Shown here: positions 17,162 to 26,695 of the stretch, piece by piece
Numbering within the stretch: position 1 is the stretch's first letter
How the letters are laid out: every line of letters begins with the position of its first letter
NCBI GenBank assembly: GCA_000156155.1
Contig: DS995299.1
Location: forward strand, 859,400 to 923,399
Length of the DNA: 64,000 bases
Direction of reading: 5' to 3'
DNA from: a beta proteobacterium KB13
GTDB lineage: Bacteria > Pseudomonadota > Gammaproteobacteria > Burkholderiales > Methylophilaceae
The notes under the pieces: model-generated
Told to the model about the DNA's origin: nothing
Database searches by the model: none
Seen by the model: only the letters and a program-made list of their open reading frames with translations
Translations under genes and position numbers: made by a program

Positions 17162-17641
17162 ATGAAATTAACAACAAAAGGAAGGTTTGCTGTTTCAGCA
17201 ATTCTTGATATCGCGCTTAATCAAAAAAATGGTCCAGTAACGCTGTTAGCAGTTTCTGAAAGACAAGGTATCTCTTTATCCTATCTTGAGCAGTTGTTCA
17301 GTAAATTGAGAAAAGGTGAGATAGTATCCAGCATCCGTGGCCCAGGTGGAGGTTATCGAATTAAAAAAGCCTACACAGACATTACGGTCAGACAAATTAT
17401 TTCAGCAGTTGATGAAAAAATTGATGCGACTCAATGCGGTGGGACAGAAAACTGTCACGACGGTAATCGTTGTATGACCCATGACTTATGGATCTCTGTA
17501 AATAGGAAAATCTTAAGTTATTTGGATAGTCTTTCACTTCAGGATTTATATGACAATCACCAGCTTTCTGAGAATGGAAACCAAAATCATAGAATTGATT
17601 TTTTTGAAAATAATCATCAGAAAAATGGAGTGAGGGCTTGA
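17162..17641 (+). CDS. iscR: IscR, Fe-S cluster-sensing transcriptional regulator
   Basis: Rrf2-family repressor carrying a [2Fe-2S] cluster; it represses its own operon when clusters are sufficient. The 159-residue protein starts with the family sequence MKLTTKGRFAVSAILDIAL, has a winged helix-turn-helix (ISLSYLEQLFSKLRKGEIV ... GPGGGYRI) and the three ligand cysteines in CGGTENCHDGNRCMTHDLW near residues 92-110, with the nearby His. It overlaps the next desulfurase gene by 4 bases (TTGA). Confidence 0.97.
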   Translation: MKLTTKGRFAVSAILDIALNQKNGPVTLLAVSERQGISLSYLEQLFSKLRKGEIVSSIRGPGGGYRIKKAYTDITVRQIISAVDEKIDATQCGGTENCHDGNRCMTHDLWISVNRKILSYLDSLSLQDLYDNHQLSENGNQNHRIDFFENNHQKNGVRA

Positions 17642-18777
17642 GTTCACTCTACTTTGATAACAATGCCACGACCCCGCTCCATAGTGAGGTTCATGGTGTA
17701 ATGCTTGATTGTTTAAAGACTCAATTTGGTAATCCTTCCAGTAATCATTCTTTTGGTCGAAAAGCTCATGAACTTGTTGAGGAATCGAGAGATAAAGTTG
17801 CACGATCTATCGGAGCTCTGCCCCAAGAAGTTTTCTTTACCTCAAGCGGCACAGAAAGTAACAACTGGTTTGTTTCAGGGATTAGCTCAGTCTATCCGGA
17901 TGCTCACTTTTACTATGGCGCAACCGAGCACCCTTGCATTCTCAAACCAATGCAGAAACTTAAAAATAGCGGCATGCATGTAAAAAAAATTCCTTGCCTA
18001 CCAAGAGGCGGTATTGATTTTAACTATTTAGAGACAATTAATTCCGATCAAATCAATATCATTAGTATCATGCATGTGAATAATGAGACTGGTGCTATTA
18101 CGGATCTAAAAAAATTTAGAAAATTGGTGGGTGATAAGGCAATCATTCATAGCGATGCAGTGCAAGCCTTGGGTAAAATTGATCTTAATTTCCATGAATT
18201 GGGGATAGATTTTATGACTATCTCAAGTCATAAAATTAATGGTCCTCAAGGAATTGCTGCTTTAATCATAAAAAACGGTATCGATATCGATCCGTTTATC
18301 TTAGGTGGTGGTCAAGAGTCAGGGATGAGGAGTGGCACAGAAAATATTGCTTCTATCGCTGGATTTGCCAAAGCTTGTGAATTGAATAGTGAAAAACTTC
18401 AGGATTCTTCCAGACAAGGCGCTCTCAGAGATTTGTTTGAATCAAAGATTTCTGAATTAGGAGCTGTCATTTTTGCACAAGCAGAGCCGCGAATAGAAAA
18501 TACATCATTTTTTGGTTTTCCTTCAATCGATGGAGCAACTCTCATTACAGCACTTGATAAATATGGTATTGGAATTGCAAGCGGTTCAGCATGCTCATCC
18601 AATAATAAAGAACCGAGCCATGTCTTGATTGAGATGGGGATGGATCCCATTACAGCACAAAGCGCTGTGCGATTAAGTTTATCAACACTAAATACACAAG
18701 ACGATGTTTTATATTTAATAGACAAAATAAAATATGAGGTGAAACGACTTACCAGTTTCGCTTCCATACTTAACTGA
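17638..18777 (+). CDS. Second cysteine desulfurase (NifS/IscS family)
   Basis: PLP-dependent enzyme that would convert cysteine to alanine and enzyme-bound persulfide. The 379-residue protein is a complete member: YFDNNATTPLH at the start, the PLP lysine in SSHKINGPQG (near residue 200) and the catalytic-loop cysteine in ASGSACSSNNKEPSH (near 320). It is distinct from the canonical iscS immediately downstream (14-base gap). Translation starts at a TTG overlapping the iscR stop. It might act with IscR-regulated assembly or serve another sulfur acceptor; its specific partner cannot be read from the sequence. Confidence 0.9.
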   Translation: MSSLYFDNNATTPLHSEVHGVMLDCLKTQFGNPSSNHSFGRKAHELVEESRDKVARSIGALPQEVFFTSSGTESNNWFVSGISSVYPDAHFYYGATEHPCILKPMQKLKNSGMHVKKIPCLPRGGIDFNYLETINSDQINIISIMHVNNETGAITDLKKFRKLVGDKAIIHSDAVQALGKIDLNFHELGIDFMTISSHKINGPQGIAALIIKNGIDIDPFILGGGQESGMRSGTENIASIAGFAKACELNSEKLQDSSRQGALRDLFESKISELGAVIFAQAEPRIENTSFFGFPSIDGATLITALDKYGIGIASGSACSSNNKEPSHVLIEMGMDPITAQSAVRLSLSTLNTQDDVLYLIDKIKYEVKRLTSFASILN

Positions 18778-18791
18778 TAGAGGATATTTGA

Positions 18792-20003
18792 ATGAAATTA
18801 CCTATTTACATGGATTATTCGGCAACAACACCAGTTGACAAAAGAGTTGCTGAAAAAATGATCCCATTTATTACTGAGGATTTTGGTAATCCTGCTTCAA
18901 GAAGTCATGCATATGGATGGACTGCTGAACATGCTGTAGAAGAAGCAAGAAGAAATGTTGCAAGTTTGGTAAATGCTGATCCTAAAGAAATCGTATGGAC
19001 TAGTGGTGCAACAGAATCAAACAACTTGGCGATTAAAGGCATTGCGGAATTCTACAGTAAAGATAAAGGGAAACACATCATTACTTGCGCGACAGAACAC
19101 AAAGCTGTAATTGATGCATTTAGAGAGCTTGAAAGACTTGGGTACGAGGCAACCTATCTAGAACCTGAGGCAAATGGATTGATTGATCTTGAAAAACTCA
19201 AAGCAGCTATAAGGCCTGATACTGTTTTAGTTTCAGTCATGCTTGTTAATAATGAAATTGGTGTTATTCAAGATGTAACCTCAATTGGCAATATGTGTAG
19301 GGAACATAATGTTTACTTCCATGTTGATGCAGCCCAGGCAACTGGTAAAGTAGATATCGATCTGGCTGAACTTCCCGTTGATGCAATGAGTTTCTCAGCG
19401 CATAAAACTTATGGCCCAAAAGGTATTGGGGCACTTTATGTTCGTCGTAAACCAAGAATTCGACTCCAAGCTCAAATGCATGGTGGTGGTCATGAAAGAG
19501 GAATGCGTTCCGGTACATTAGCAACACACCAAATTGTTGGCATGGGTGAGGCTTTCCGAATTGCTAAAGAAGAAATGCATGCAGAAAATAAAAGAATTAA
19601 AACACTCCACGAAAGACTTCTTAAAGGTCTAACAGAAATAGAGGAAGTGTATGTGAATGGAGACCTTGAACATCGAGTTCCTCATAACTTAAATATTAGT
19701 TTTAATTATGTTGAGGGTGAATCTCTTATCATGGCGATCAAAGATATTGCTGTTTCGAGTGGTTCCGCATGTACCTCTGCAAGCTTAGAGCCTAGTTACG
19801 TGCTCAGAGCTCTTGGTCGGTCTGATGAGCTAGCACATAGCTCAATTCGTTTTTCCATTGGACGTTATACAACTGAACAGGATATTGATCACGCGATAGA
19901 TGTATTAAAACAAAAAATTGGGAAATTAAGAGAACTCTCCCCTTTATGGGAAATGTTTAAGGATGGAGTTGATTTAAGTAAAGTGGAATGGGCAGCTCAT
20001 TAA
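18792..20003 (+). CDS. iscS: IscS, cysteine desulfurase
   Basis: Main sulfur donor for Fe-S clusters and tRNA thiolation. The 403-residue protein is close to E. coli IscS in length and has the [10 protein letters not shown] start, the PLP lysine in [10 protein letters not shown] near residue 206, [16 protein letters not shown], and the mobile-loop cysteine in [17 protein letters not shown] near residue 327. It ends with the conserved IscU-binding tail ([21 protein letters not shown]). AGAGG lies about 7 bases before the ATG. Confidence 0.98.
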   Translation: MKLPIYMDYSATTPVDKRVAEKMIPFITEDFGNPASRSHAYGWTAEHAVEEARRNVASLVNADPKEIVWTSGATESNNLAIKGIAEFYSKDKGKHIITCATEHKAVIDAFRELERLGYEATYLEPEANGLIDLEKLKAAIRPDTVLVSVMLVNNEIGVIQDVTSIGNMCREHNVYFHVDAAQATGKVDIDLAELPVDAMSFSAHKTYGPKGIGALYVRRKPRIRLQAQMHGGGHERGMRSGTLATHQIVGMGEAFRIAKEEMHAENKRIKTLHERLLKGLTEIEEVYVNGDLEHRVPHNLNISFNYVEGESLIMAIKDIAVSSGSACTSASLEPSYVLRALGRSDELAHSSIRFSIGRYTTEQDIDHAIDVLKQKIGKLRELSPLWEMFKDGVDLSKVEWAAH

Positions 20004-20023
20004 TAAATTTTTAGGAGAAAATA

Positions 20024-20401
20024 ATGGCTTACAGTGATAAAGTTTTAGATCATTATGAAAACCCAAGAAATGTTGGGTCTTTGGATAAAGATGATCCGAA
20101 AGTTGGGACCGGTATGGTTGGTGCGCCTGCTTGTGGCGATGTAATGAAATTGCAAATTAAGCTTGGTGAAAACGGAATAATTGAAGATGCAAAATTCAAA
20201 ACATATGGTTGTGGATCCGCCATAGCTTCAAGTAGTCTTGTAACTGAAATGCTGAAAGGCAAGACACTAGATGAAGCAGAATCAATTAAAAATTCTGCTA
20301 TTGCAGAAGAGTTAGCATTACCTCCAGTCAAAATCCATTGTTCTGTTCTTGCCGAAGATGCCATTAAGGCTGCGATTGAAGATCTGAAAAGTAAAAAGTA
20401 A
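20024..20401 (+). CDS. iscU: IscU, Fe-S cluster assembly scaffold
   Basis: Scaffold on which [2Fe-2S] clusters are built before transfer by HscAB. The 125-residue protein has the three ligand cysteines in GAPACGDV (near 37), YGCGSAIAS (near 63) and KIHCSVLAEDA (near 106), and the HscA-recognition motif LPPVK immediately before the last one. A GGAG site precedes the ATG. It ends directly adjacent to the iscA start. Confidence 0.98.
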   Translation: MAYSDKVLDHYENPRNVGSLDKDDPKVGTGMVGAPACGDVMKLQIKLGENGIIEDAKFKTYGCGSAIASSSLVTEMLKGKTLDEAESIKNSAIAEELALPPVKIHCSVLAEDAIKAAIEDLKSKK

Positions 20402-20725
20402 ATGGCCATCACTTTAACAAAAAAAGCTGCTGACCGAGTAGAAAAATATTTAGCCAGCCGTGGAAAAGGCATTGGACTCAGGCTTGGTGTTAAAACAACA
20501 GGCTGTTCTGGTATGGCTTATACCCTAGAATTCTTGGATGAACCGAATCCAGAGGATCAAATATTTGAAAGTTTTGATATCAAAATTTTCGTTGATCCAA
20601 AAAGTCTTGTTTATATTGATGGGACTGAGCTTGATTTCGCTAGAGAGGGTTTGAATGAGGGGTTTAAATTTAATAACCCTAACGTTAAAGACGAATGTGG
20701 TTGTGGAGAAAGTTTCACAGTTTAA
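20402..20725 (+). CDS. iscA: IscA, A-type Fe-S carrier
   Basis: A-type carrier that delivers clusters, particularly [4Fe-4S], to target proteins. The 107-residue protein has the three invariant cysteines in the pattern TTGCSGMAY (near 37) and DECGCGESF at the C-terminus. There is no intergenic base between iscU and this gene, and its stop overlaps the hscB start by one base. Confidence 0.97.
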   Translation: MAITLTKKAADRVEKYLASRGKGIGLRLGVKTTGCSGMAYTLEFLDEPNPEDQIFESFDIKIFVDPKSLVYIDGTELDFAREGLNEGFKFNNPNVKDECGCGESFTV

Positions 20726-21216
20726 TGGAATTTTTTGATATTTATGAAATAGAACCCTCATTTTCTATCTCAGAGAGTGAATTAAAGAACAAATATTTAG
20801 TGCTCCAAAAAAAATATCATCCCGATCGTTTTGCACATTCGAACATTGAACAACAAAAAGCTGCTTTAATTAACTCCTCCCTCATCAATGATGCTTACCA
20901 AGTTTTAAAGGACGACATTAAAAGAGCGAAATACTTACTTGAATGTAATGAGATTGAAATAACAAATCACACTAATCCTGAATTTCTAATTAAACAAATG
21001 GAATACGAAGAAAAAATTGAAGATCACCGCCATGATAAAAGTGAATTAATAAGTATACAAAAAGAATTACAAGAGGAATTAGAGCAATATAAAGTTAATC
21101 TTGAAACTGATTTCAATAAAAAAGATTTTGAACGAGCATCAAAGCAAATTAATGAATTCATTTTTATTGATAAATTACATTTAAAAATTAAAGAAAAAAT
21201 AAATCAATTGGACTAA
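20725..21216 (+). CDS. hscB: HscB, J-domain co-chaperone of Fe-S assembly
   Basis: DnaJ-like protein that brings IscU to HscA and stimulates its ATPase. The 163-residue protein starts [13 protein letters not shown], has the HPD motif in KKYHPDRFAH near residue 35, and a C-terminal helical IscU-binding domain rich in charged residues. The frame is open 30 bases upstream, but the ATG sharing a base with the iscA stop (TAATG) gives the standard length and sequence. Confidence 0.96.
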   Translation: MEFFDIYEIEPSFSISESELKNKYLVLQKKYHPDRFAHSNIEQQKAALINSSLINDAYQVLKDDIKRAKYLLECNEIEITNHTNPEFLIKQMEYEEKIEDHRHDKSELISIQKELQEELEQYKVNLETDFNKKDFERASKQINEFIFIDKLHLKIKEKINQLD

Positions 21217-23048
21217 TGGCATTACTACAAATATCAGAACCAGGGAAAAGTACCGATCCACATAATCGTAAATTATCGATTGGAATAGATTTAGGAACAA
21301 CCAACTCACTGGTTGCCTCAGTCATTAGTGGTGAAGCAAAAATACTTGAAGACAATAATTGTCGTTTGATACCATCCAGGGTGTTATATGAACAGAGTCA
21401 GATATTAGTGGGTAACGATATCCCCAACCATGCTCTTACTATAAGCAGTGTAAAAAGATTAATTGGCAAGAAAAAAGATGATATCGACGCAGATAATATT
21501 GCGCTAGAACTTGCAGATAGTAATGAAATTTTTATTCAAACTCCACAAGGCTATAAATCCCCTATTCAGGTCTCCTCAGATATATTAAAAAAATTAAAAA
21601 AAATTGCCTCAGATTATTTTGGAGATGAGATTTATGGAGCGGTAATCACTGTTCCAGCTTATTTTAACGAGGGTCAAAGACAGGCGACAAAAGAGGCAGC
21701 AAAATTAGCTGAAATCAATGTCCTCAGGTTAATTAATGAGCCAACAGCGGCTGCATATGCATATGGTCTTGACTCAAAAAAAGAGGGAGTATTTGTTGTT
21801 TATGATCTTGGTGGAGGCACTTTTGATGTCTCCGTACTGCAATTTAATGAAGGGGTCTTTGAAGTAATTGCAACTAATGGCAACTCTTCACTAGGTGGTG
21901 ATGATTTTGACCAAATTATCAAAAACTATTTAATTAATAAATATAAATTTAATTCTCAAAGCCTTAAGGATCAAGCTAAATTAAATTTAATTGCAAAAGA
22001 CATTAAAGAAAAACTAAGTTCACAAGATACAATCAATGAAACAATAAGATTCAATAACCTGGATTATCAGATAGATATATCTCTTAGTGAAATTGAAAAA
22101 TTATTTGCACCCCTTTTAGACAAAACAATCCAGTGTGTGAAAAATGCCTTGAATGATGCTAATTTAAGCACAGATGAGATTGATGGAATCATAATGGTTG
22201 GCGGTTCGACAAGGATGCCGACAATTCAAAATCATATTAAAAAATTTTTTAATCAAAACTTATTAAATGACCTGAATCCAGATGAAGTTGTGGCAATTGG
22301 TGCAGCGCGTCAAGCCTCAGTTTTATCTGGACAAGCGAATGATGATACCTTACTGCTGGATGTTACTCCTCTATCTTTGGGGATTGAAACCATGGGAGAT
22401 TTAGTGGAAAGAATTATTCCTAGAAATTCAACTATTCCGATTGCTAAGGCCCAAGAATTCACCACCTATAAGGATGGGCAAACCATGATGAAAATTCATG
22501 TGGTACAGGGTGAGCGTGAAAAGGTATCAGAGAATCGTTCTCTTGGAGAGTTTATTGTAAAAGACATTCCCCCAATGCCTGCAGGGGCAGCAAAAATAAA
22601 AGTTACATTTCAGGTTGATGCCGATAGCTTACTTACCGTTTCAGCTGAAGAAAAGACAACTGGAATAAAAACTTCGATAGAAATTAAACCATCTTATGGT
22701 ATTGAAGAATCTGAGATAAGAAAAATGCTTGAAGATTCTTTTACCAATGCCGTGAACGATAAAAAATTTAGAAGCTTGGCAGAAGTAATTGTGGATGCAA
22801 ACCAGATTTTAGAGTTAACCGAGAAGGCGATTCAAGATGATAAACAACTTTTATTAGAATCCGAAAAAAGTACTATAGAAAGATGCATGAATAATTTAAA
22901 ATCTGAAATCACTAAAAAAAATACTAGTAAAATTAAATTGGCAACAGATGAATTGAATAATGCGAGCATGAGCTTTGCTCAGAAAAGAATGGATAATTCC
23001 ATATATTCATCTTTGACAGGAAAGAATATAAACGAAATTAATAAGTAA
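21216..23048 (+). CDS. hscA: HscA, Hsp70-family chaperone for Fe-S transfer
   Basis: Specialised Hsp70 that uses ATP to release clusters from IscU. The 610-residue protein has the phosphate loop [12 protein letters not shown] near residues 23-34, [12 protein letters not shown] near 170, [12 protein letters not shown] near 190 and the VGGSTRMP motif near 328, followed by the substrate-binding domain ([19 protein letters not shown]). The start overlaps the hscB stop by one base (TAATG), indicating coupling. Confidence 0.98.
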   Translation: MALLQISEPGKSTDPHNRKLSIGIDLGTTNSLVASVISGEAKILEDNNCRLIPSRVLYEQSQILVGNDIPNHALTISSVKRLIGKKKDDIDADNIALELADSNEIFIQTPQGYKSPIQVSSDILKKLKKIASDYFGDEIYGAVITVPAYFNEGQRQATKEAAKLAEINVLRLINEPTAAAYAYGLDSKKEGVFVVYDLGGGTFDVSVLQFNEGVFEVIATNGNSSLGGDDFDQIIKNYLINKYKFNSQSLKDQAKLNLIAKDIKEKLSSQDTINETIRFNNLDYQIDISLSEIEKLFAPLLDKTIQCVKNALNDANLSTDEIDGIIMVGGSTRMPTIQNHIKKFFNQNLLNDLNPDEVVAIGAARQASVLSGQANDDTLLLDVTPLSLGIETMGDLVERIIPRNSTIPIAKAQEFTTYKDGQTMMKIHVVQGEREKVSENRSLGEFIVKDIPPMPAGAAKIKVTFQVDADSLLTVSAEEKTTGIKTSIEIKPSYGIEESEIRKMLEDSFTNAVNDKKFRSLAEVIVDANQILELTEKAIQDDKQLLLESEKSTIERCMNNLKSEITKKNTSKIKLATDELNNASMSFAQKRMDNSIYSSLTGKNINEINK

Positions 23049-23053
23049 ATATT

Positions 23054-23386
23054 ATGCCTAAATTAATCGTATTACCTCATCAAGAATTGTGTCCTGAAGG
23101 TGACGTTATTGAAGCCAAAAGTGGGGACAGCATATGTGATACTTTGCTTAAAAATCATATTGATATCGAGCATGCATGTGATAAGGTTTGTGCTTGTACA
23201 ACATGCCATGTCATTGTCAGAGAGGGATTTGACACCCTCCCCCCGTCCGATGACCTAGAGGATGATATGCTGGATAAGGCATGGGGATTATCGCCTAAAT
23301 CAAGGCTGTCATGTCAATCAATTATTCAAAGTGATGATATTACAATTGAGATACCAAAATACACCATCAATTTAGCTAAAGAATAA
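23054..23386 (+). CDS. fdx: Fdx, [2Fe-2S] ferredoxin of the Isc system
   Basis: Adrenodoxin-type ferredoxin that supplies electrons for cluster assembly. The 110-residue protein has the cysteine pattern ACDKVCACTTCHV (residues about 41-53) plus the distal SRLSCQS near 86, and the acidic LPPSDDLEDDMLD segment. It is the last gene of the isc operon here; no iscX follows. A strong bidirectional terminator is immediately downstream. Confidence 0.97.
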   Translation: MPKLIVLPHQELCPEGDVIEAKSGDSICDTLLKNHIDIEHACDKVCACTTCHVIVREGFDTLPPSDDLEDDMLDKAWGLSPKSRLSCQSIIQSDDITIEIPKYTINLAKE

Positions 23387-23390
23387 AAAA

Positions 23391-23417
23391 AGGCTGCATA
23401 ATCTGCAGCCTTTTTTT
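23391..23417. terminator. Bidirectional intrinsic terminator after the isc operon
   Basis: A perfect 8-bp stem (AGGCTGCA at 23391-23398 with TGCAGCCT at 23404-23411), 5-base loop TAATC, is flanked by an A run before (from 23385) and a T run after (to 23417). It therefore serves both fdx on the plus strand and the convergent BI-1 family gene on the minus strand. Confidence 0.92.
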
Positions 23418-23438
23418 CAAACTCAACAATATATTCTT

Positions 23439-24122
23439 TTAGTCACGATTTCCCATGAATGCTAGGAGTAAATGAAGAAGATTTACAAATAGATTGTAAA
23501 TATTCATATATAAAGCCAATGTTGCCATGATGTAATTAGTCTCACCGCCCCTAACAATACGATTAACATCATACAAAATAAACCCTGAGAAAATTAAGAC
23601 GGCTATCGCTGAAATTGCGAGCGATGCAGCAGGAACCTGGAAAAATAAATTAGCAATTGAGGCAAGTATCAATAAAACTAGACCAATAACCAAAAATTTA
23701 CCCATAAAACTAAAATCTCTTTTTGATGTAGTAGCAATCCCTGAGAGGACTAAAAAGATCGTTGCGGTACCGCCTGCTGCAAGTGTGACAATTTGTCCAC
23801 CATTACTCAAACTAAAGGCGAATTGCAAGATTGGACCTAACATCACTCCTAGAAAAAATGTTAAGGCAAGAAGAAAAACGACTCCTAGACTACTATTTCT
23901 ATTAGCAGATATTAGAAAAAATAAACCAAAAATTCCAGCAAACATAAGCAGAGTAAACATGATGGGGCTTTGTGCAGCAAAACCAAAACTCATACTCATC
24001 CCAAGTAAGGCGCCAATCACAGTTGGTATTAACGAGAAGCCCAGTAAAGCATAAGTGCTTCTTAAAACTTTATTACTTTGCACCGCCGATGCAGATGAAG
24101 CAATATTAAAGTTATCTTGCAT
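23439..24122 (-). CDS. Bax inhibitor-1 (YbhL/YccA) family membrane protein
   Basis: Inner-membrane protein of the BI-1/TMBIM family. The 227-residue protein shows seven hydrophobic segments across its length and the family C-terminus (FILYDVNRIVRGGETNYIMATLALYMNIYNLFVNLLHLL). YccA members interact with the FtsH protease; a channel or leak function has been proposed for others. It is transcribed alone: nagZ ends 64 bases upstream, a good AAGGA lies 7 bases before the ATG, and the isc terminator lies downstream. Confidence 0.92.
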   Translation of the reverse strand: MQDNFNIASSASAVQSNKVLRSTYALLGFSLIPTVIGALLGMSMSFGFAAQSPIMFTLLMFAGIFGLFFLISANRNSSLGVVFLLALTFFLGVMLGPILQFAFSLSNGGQIVTLAAGGTATIFLVLSGIATTSKRDFSFMGKFLVIGLVLLILASIANLFFQVPAASLAISAIAVLIFSGFILYDVNRIVRGGETNYIMATLALYMNIYNLFVNLLHLLLAFMGNRD

Positions 24123-24186
24123 AAAATTTTCCTTTGTTATTTATTATTTAACTAAAGTTATAGATTAATAAATAAGTCGAAAAGTT

Positions 24187-25206
24187 TCAAGGTGTGTGGA
24201 TAAAATTCATATTTTTCATGAGATTTTTTACATCCTCAACATGCAAACCATCGATAGCAGAGTTTTGATTCTTTTTTATTCTTAATTGGCTCAAATCAGG
24301 AGCAGTGAAATCATCATGATCAGTTCGATCTAAAAATTCATCTACGTCCTCGGGTTTATTGCAAATCAATACCACATCGCAACCTGCAGTCAAAGCTTGT
24401 GAAACCCTTTCATATATATCAGGAATATAATCAGCCACGCCCTTCATGCTTAAATCATCGGAAATGATTATCCCTTTAAAATTTAACTTTTTCCTTAAGA
24501 AATCTTTTAACCAAAACGAAGATAGGCTAGCAGGCTTATTATCTGACTTTTTGTATATAACATGGCCGGGCATAACCGCGCCTAATCGGTGATTAACTAG
24601 GGATTTAAAACAATCAATATCATTTTCCATTTCGGCTAAACTTCTGTTATCTATTGAAATTTCTTCATGTGAATCTTCATGAATAAATCCATGTCCAGGA
24701 AAATGCTTTCCCACTGAAGTCATTCCAGCATGATGTTGGCCATCAATAAATGCCTTAGCTAATTCGATAATGGCTTTTGGGTTATCAGAGAATGAACGGT
24801 TTCCAATCACGCTGCTCTTGCCATAATTGATGTCAAGCACAGGAGAATAATTCAAGTCGATATGTAATTCACCTAACTCGCTAGCAATTAACCACCCAGC
24901 ATATCTTGCAAGCCTTAAGCCTTGTTCAGAATCATGAGCATACAAATCACCCAATTCACTCATCGAGGGCATGGCGTAAAAGTTTTCTCTAAATCGTTGC
25001 ACACGACCGCCCTCATGATCCACAGTGATTAAAAGGTCGTCACGAACTAACTTGATTGATGAAATTAAATCTTGAATTTGATTTTTATTTTCAAAATTAC
25101 GTGTAAATAAAATAACTCCACAAACCACAGGATGAGACAGCCTTTGAATATCTCTTTGGGTAATTTCTTTCCCTTCAATATCAATAATGATTGAGCCCGT
25201 CAGCAT
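24187..25206 (-). CDS. nagZ: NagZ, beta-N-acetylglucosaminidase of peptidoglycan recycling
   Basis: Cytoplasmic family-3 glycosidase that removes GlcNAc from anhydro-muropeptides. The 339-residue protein is normal in length, with the sugar-binding motif SVGKHFPGHG near residues 161-170, the His of the mobile catalytic loop (HEDSHEEIS) and the nucleophile Asp in ISDDLSMKG near 247. It is last of an overlapping operon with a peptide transporter and a YkuD-domain enzyme and starts one base after yhhQ ends, which supports a joint role in murein recovery. Confidence 0.96.
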   Translation of the reverse strand: MLTGSIIIDIEGKEITQRDIQRLSHPVVCGVILFTRNFENKNQIQDLISSIKLVRDDLLITVDHEGGRVQRFRENFYAMPSMSELGDLYAHDSEQGLRLARYAGWLIASELGELHIDLNYSPVLDINYGKSSVIGNRSFSDNPKAIIELAKAFIDGQHHAGMTSVGKHFPGHGFIHEDSHEEISIDNRSLAEMENDIDCFKSLVNHRLGAVMPGHVIYKKSDNKPASLSSFWLKDFLRKKLNFKGIIISDDLSMKGVADYIPDIYERVSQALTAGCDVVLICNKPEDVDEFLDRTDHDDFTAPDLSQLRIKKNQNSAIDGLHVEDVKNLMKNMNFIHTP

Positions 25207-25920
25207 TTATATTTTTAGTTTAAATGGGTTAAAGTTTGTTTGATGATCATAATAGTCAATATTCTCTTTTCTTTTTAAAAAATTAATTATCTTGTAGATA
25301 AATGGAGTGAAAGCGACTTCTACCATGGTTTTTGCAAAAAATTGAGCAACAACAACGAGCCATATTTTGTCGTTAGGAATAACGCCTGAATTATAAAAAG
25401 CTAAAGGGTAAAATAATATTGAATCAACCCCCTCGCCAGCAATTGTTGAAGAAATTGTTCTAAACCATAAATGTTTTCCCTGAGACCATATCTTCATTTT
25501 TGCCATCACCCAGGAATTAATAAATTCACCCGCAGCAAATGCTATTAATCCAGCCAATGCCACCCTCCACGCTGATCCAAAGGCAATTTCATACACCTCT
25601 TGGTTATCCCAAAAAGGGGCTGGTGGCAAAGCTACAATCACCCATGCCATTAATGATGCAAAAGCTAATCCAGCAAATCCAGTCCAAATGACTCTTCGAG
25701 ATGCTGCATAGCCATAAACCTCAGTTAAGATATCACCAAAAATAAAGGATATTGGGAAAAATAACACGCCTGCCCCAAACGTGATTGTCCCAATCATTGG
25801 AAGCTCGAGTTGGGATATTTTAGCTGGCCCAATGATATTAGCAGTTATTAAAACTGTCACAAATGCAGCCATGACCAAATCATAATATTTATAATTTGGG
25901 GTTGGATTACTTATTTTCAT
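25207..25920 (-). CDS. yhhQ: YhhQ-type queuosine precursor transporter
   Basis: Integral membrane protein of the vitamin-transporter-like VUT/ECF family; E. coli YhhQ imports preQ0/preQ1. The 237-residue product has six or more hydrophobic segments and the family motifs FPISFIFGDILTEVYGYAASRRVIW (about 57-81) and AGEGVDSILFYPLAF near 170. It overlaps the upstream permease gene by 14 bases, so it shares the operon. No queuosine biosynthesis gene lies in the window. Confidence 0.9.
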   Translation of the reverse strand: MKISNPTPNYKYYDLVMAAFVTVLITANIIGPAKISQLELPMIGTITFGAGVLFFPISFIFGDILTEVYGYAASRRVIWTGFAGLAFASLMAWVIVALPPAPFWDNQEVYEIAFGSAWRVALAGLIAFAAGEFINSWVMAKMKIWSQGKHLWFRTISSTIAGEGVDSILFYPLAFYNSGVIPNDKIWLVVVAQFFAKTMVEVAFTPFIYKIINFLKRKENIDYYDHQTNFNPFKLKI

Positions 25921-26695
25921 TATTTAACAGCCCTGCACCAATCGCATTAAAAGATAAGATCATACTTATAATACAGAATGACACAAATACCGCATAATGG
26001 GGAGCGACTAATAAGTAATCTACACTATCTCTCAGCATGGAGCCCCATGATGGAAATGGAGCTGAAACTCCTAAACCTAAAAATGAAAGTCCTGCTTCAG
26101 CAATAATTAAATTGGCAATAGTAAAATTCAGCTCTACGAAAATAGCATTAAGTATATTAGGAAAAATATGTTTTTTTATAATTCTTAATTTACTGGATCC
26201 CATAGAGACTGCTGCTTTTACAAAGTCAGCCTCCTTCAAAGACAAAGTCTGGCTTCTTGCAATCCTTGCAAAACCGATCCATGATGAAACTGTTAATGCA
26301 AATAAAATACTTAAGAAGCTTGTTTCTAAAAAAGCAGCAACGGCAATTACTAGTAAAATTCCAGGGAATGCCTGGATAATTGTAATTACACTCAATAAAA
26401 ATCTATCCAAATATCCGCCATAAAATCCGGCTAAGCAGCCCAAAAATGTTCCAAGAGTAAAAGTGATCAAGGTGGCCAAAATTACAATTTGAAAAGATGA
26501 CACGAACCCATTAATTAAGCGAATAAAAATATCTCTTCCAAAGTCATCGTATCCGAACGGTGCATTCCATCGAGGCGTTTCAAGAATTAATTCAAAATTC
26601 ATGAGGTAAGGATCCCAATTTAACGAAAAATTTAATACCACAAGGATTAAAAAGATAGCTGGAAAAAATAAACTAATTTTTATCATTTGGATCAT
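25907..26695 (-). CDS. Peptide ABC transporter permease, DppC/OppC type
   Basis: Inner-membrane permease subunit of an oligopeptide-type ABC importer. The 262-residue protein has about six membrane segments, an OppC-like N-terminal domain (LETPRWNAPFGYDDFGRDIFIRLING) and the cytoplasmic EAA loop (FVKAAVSMGSSKLRIIKKHIFPNI) that contacts the ATPase. It overlaps the DppB-type gene by 4 bases (ATGA). No ATPase gene of the importer is found next to it. Confidence 0.92.
   Translation of the reverse strand: MIQMIKISLFFPAIFLILVVLNFSLNWDPYLMNFELILETPRWNAPFGYDDFGRDIFIRLINGFVSSFQIVILATLITFTLGTFLGCLAGFYGGYLDRFLLSVITIIQAFPGILLVIAVAAFLETSFLSILFALTVSSWIGFARIARSQTLSLKEADFVKAAVSMGSSKLRIIKKHIFPNILNAIFVELNFTIANLIIAEAGLSFLGLGVSAPFPSWGSMLRDSVDYLLVAPHYAVFVSFCIISMILSFNAIGAGLLNNENK

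Noticed and set aside
18399-18767. Open frame antisense to the second cysteine desulfurase (122 codons)
   Set aside because: It is the complement of a well-supported gene, has no recognisable domain and no ribosome binding site; the same holds for the other antisense frames over 60 codons, e.g. inside purL and lepA.
24185-24191. CTTGAAA upstream of the BI-1 family gene resembling a sigma-32 -35 element
   Set aside because: No CCCCAT-like -10 follows at 13-15 bases; only AT-rich sequence. The similarity to the htpG promoter is probably chance.
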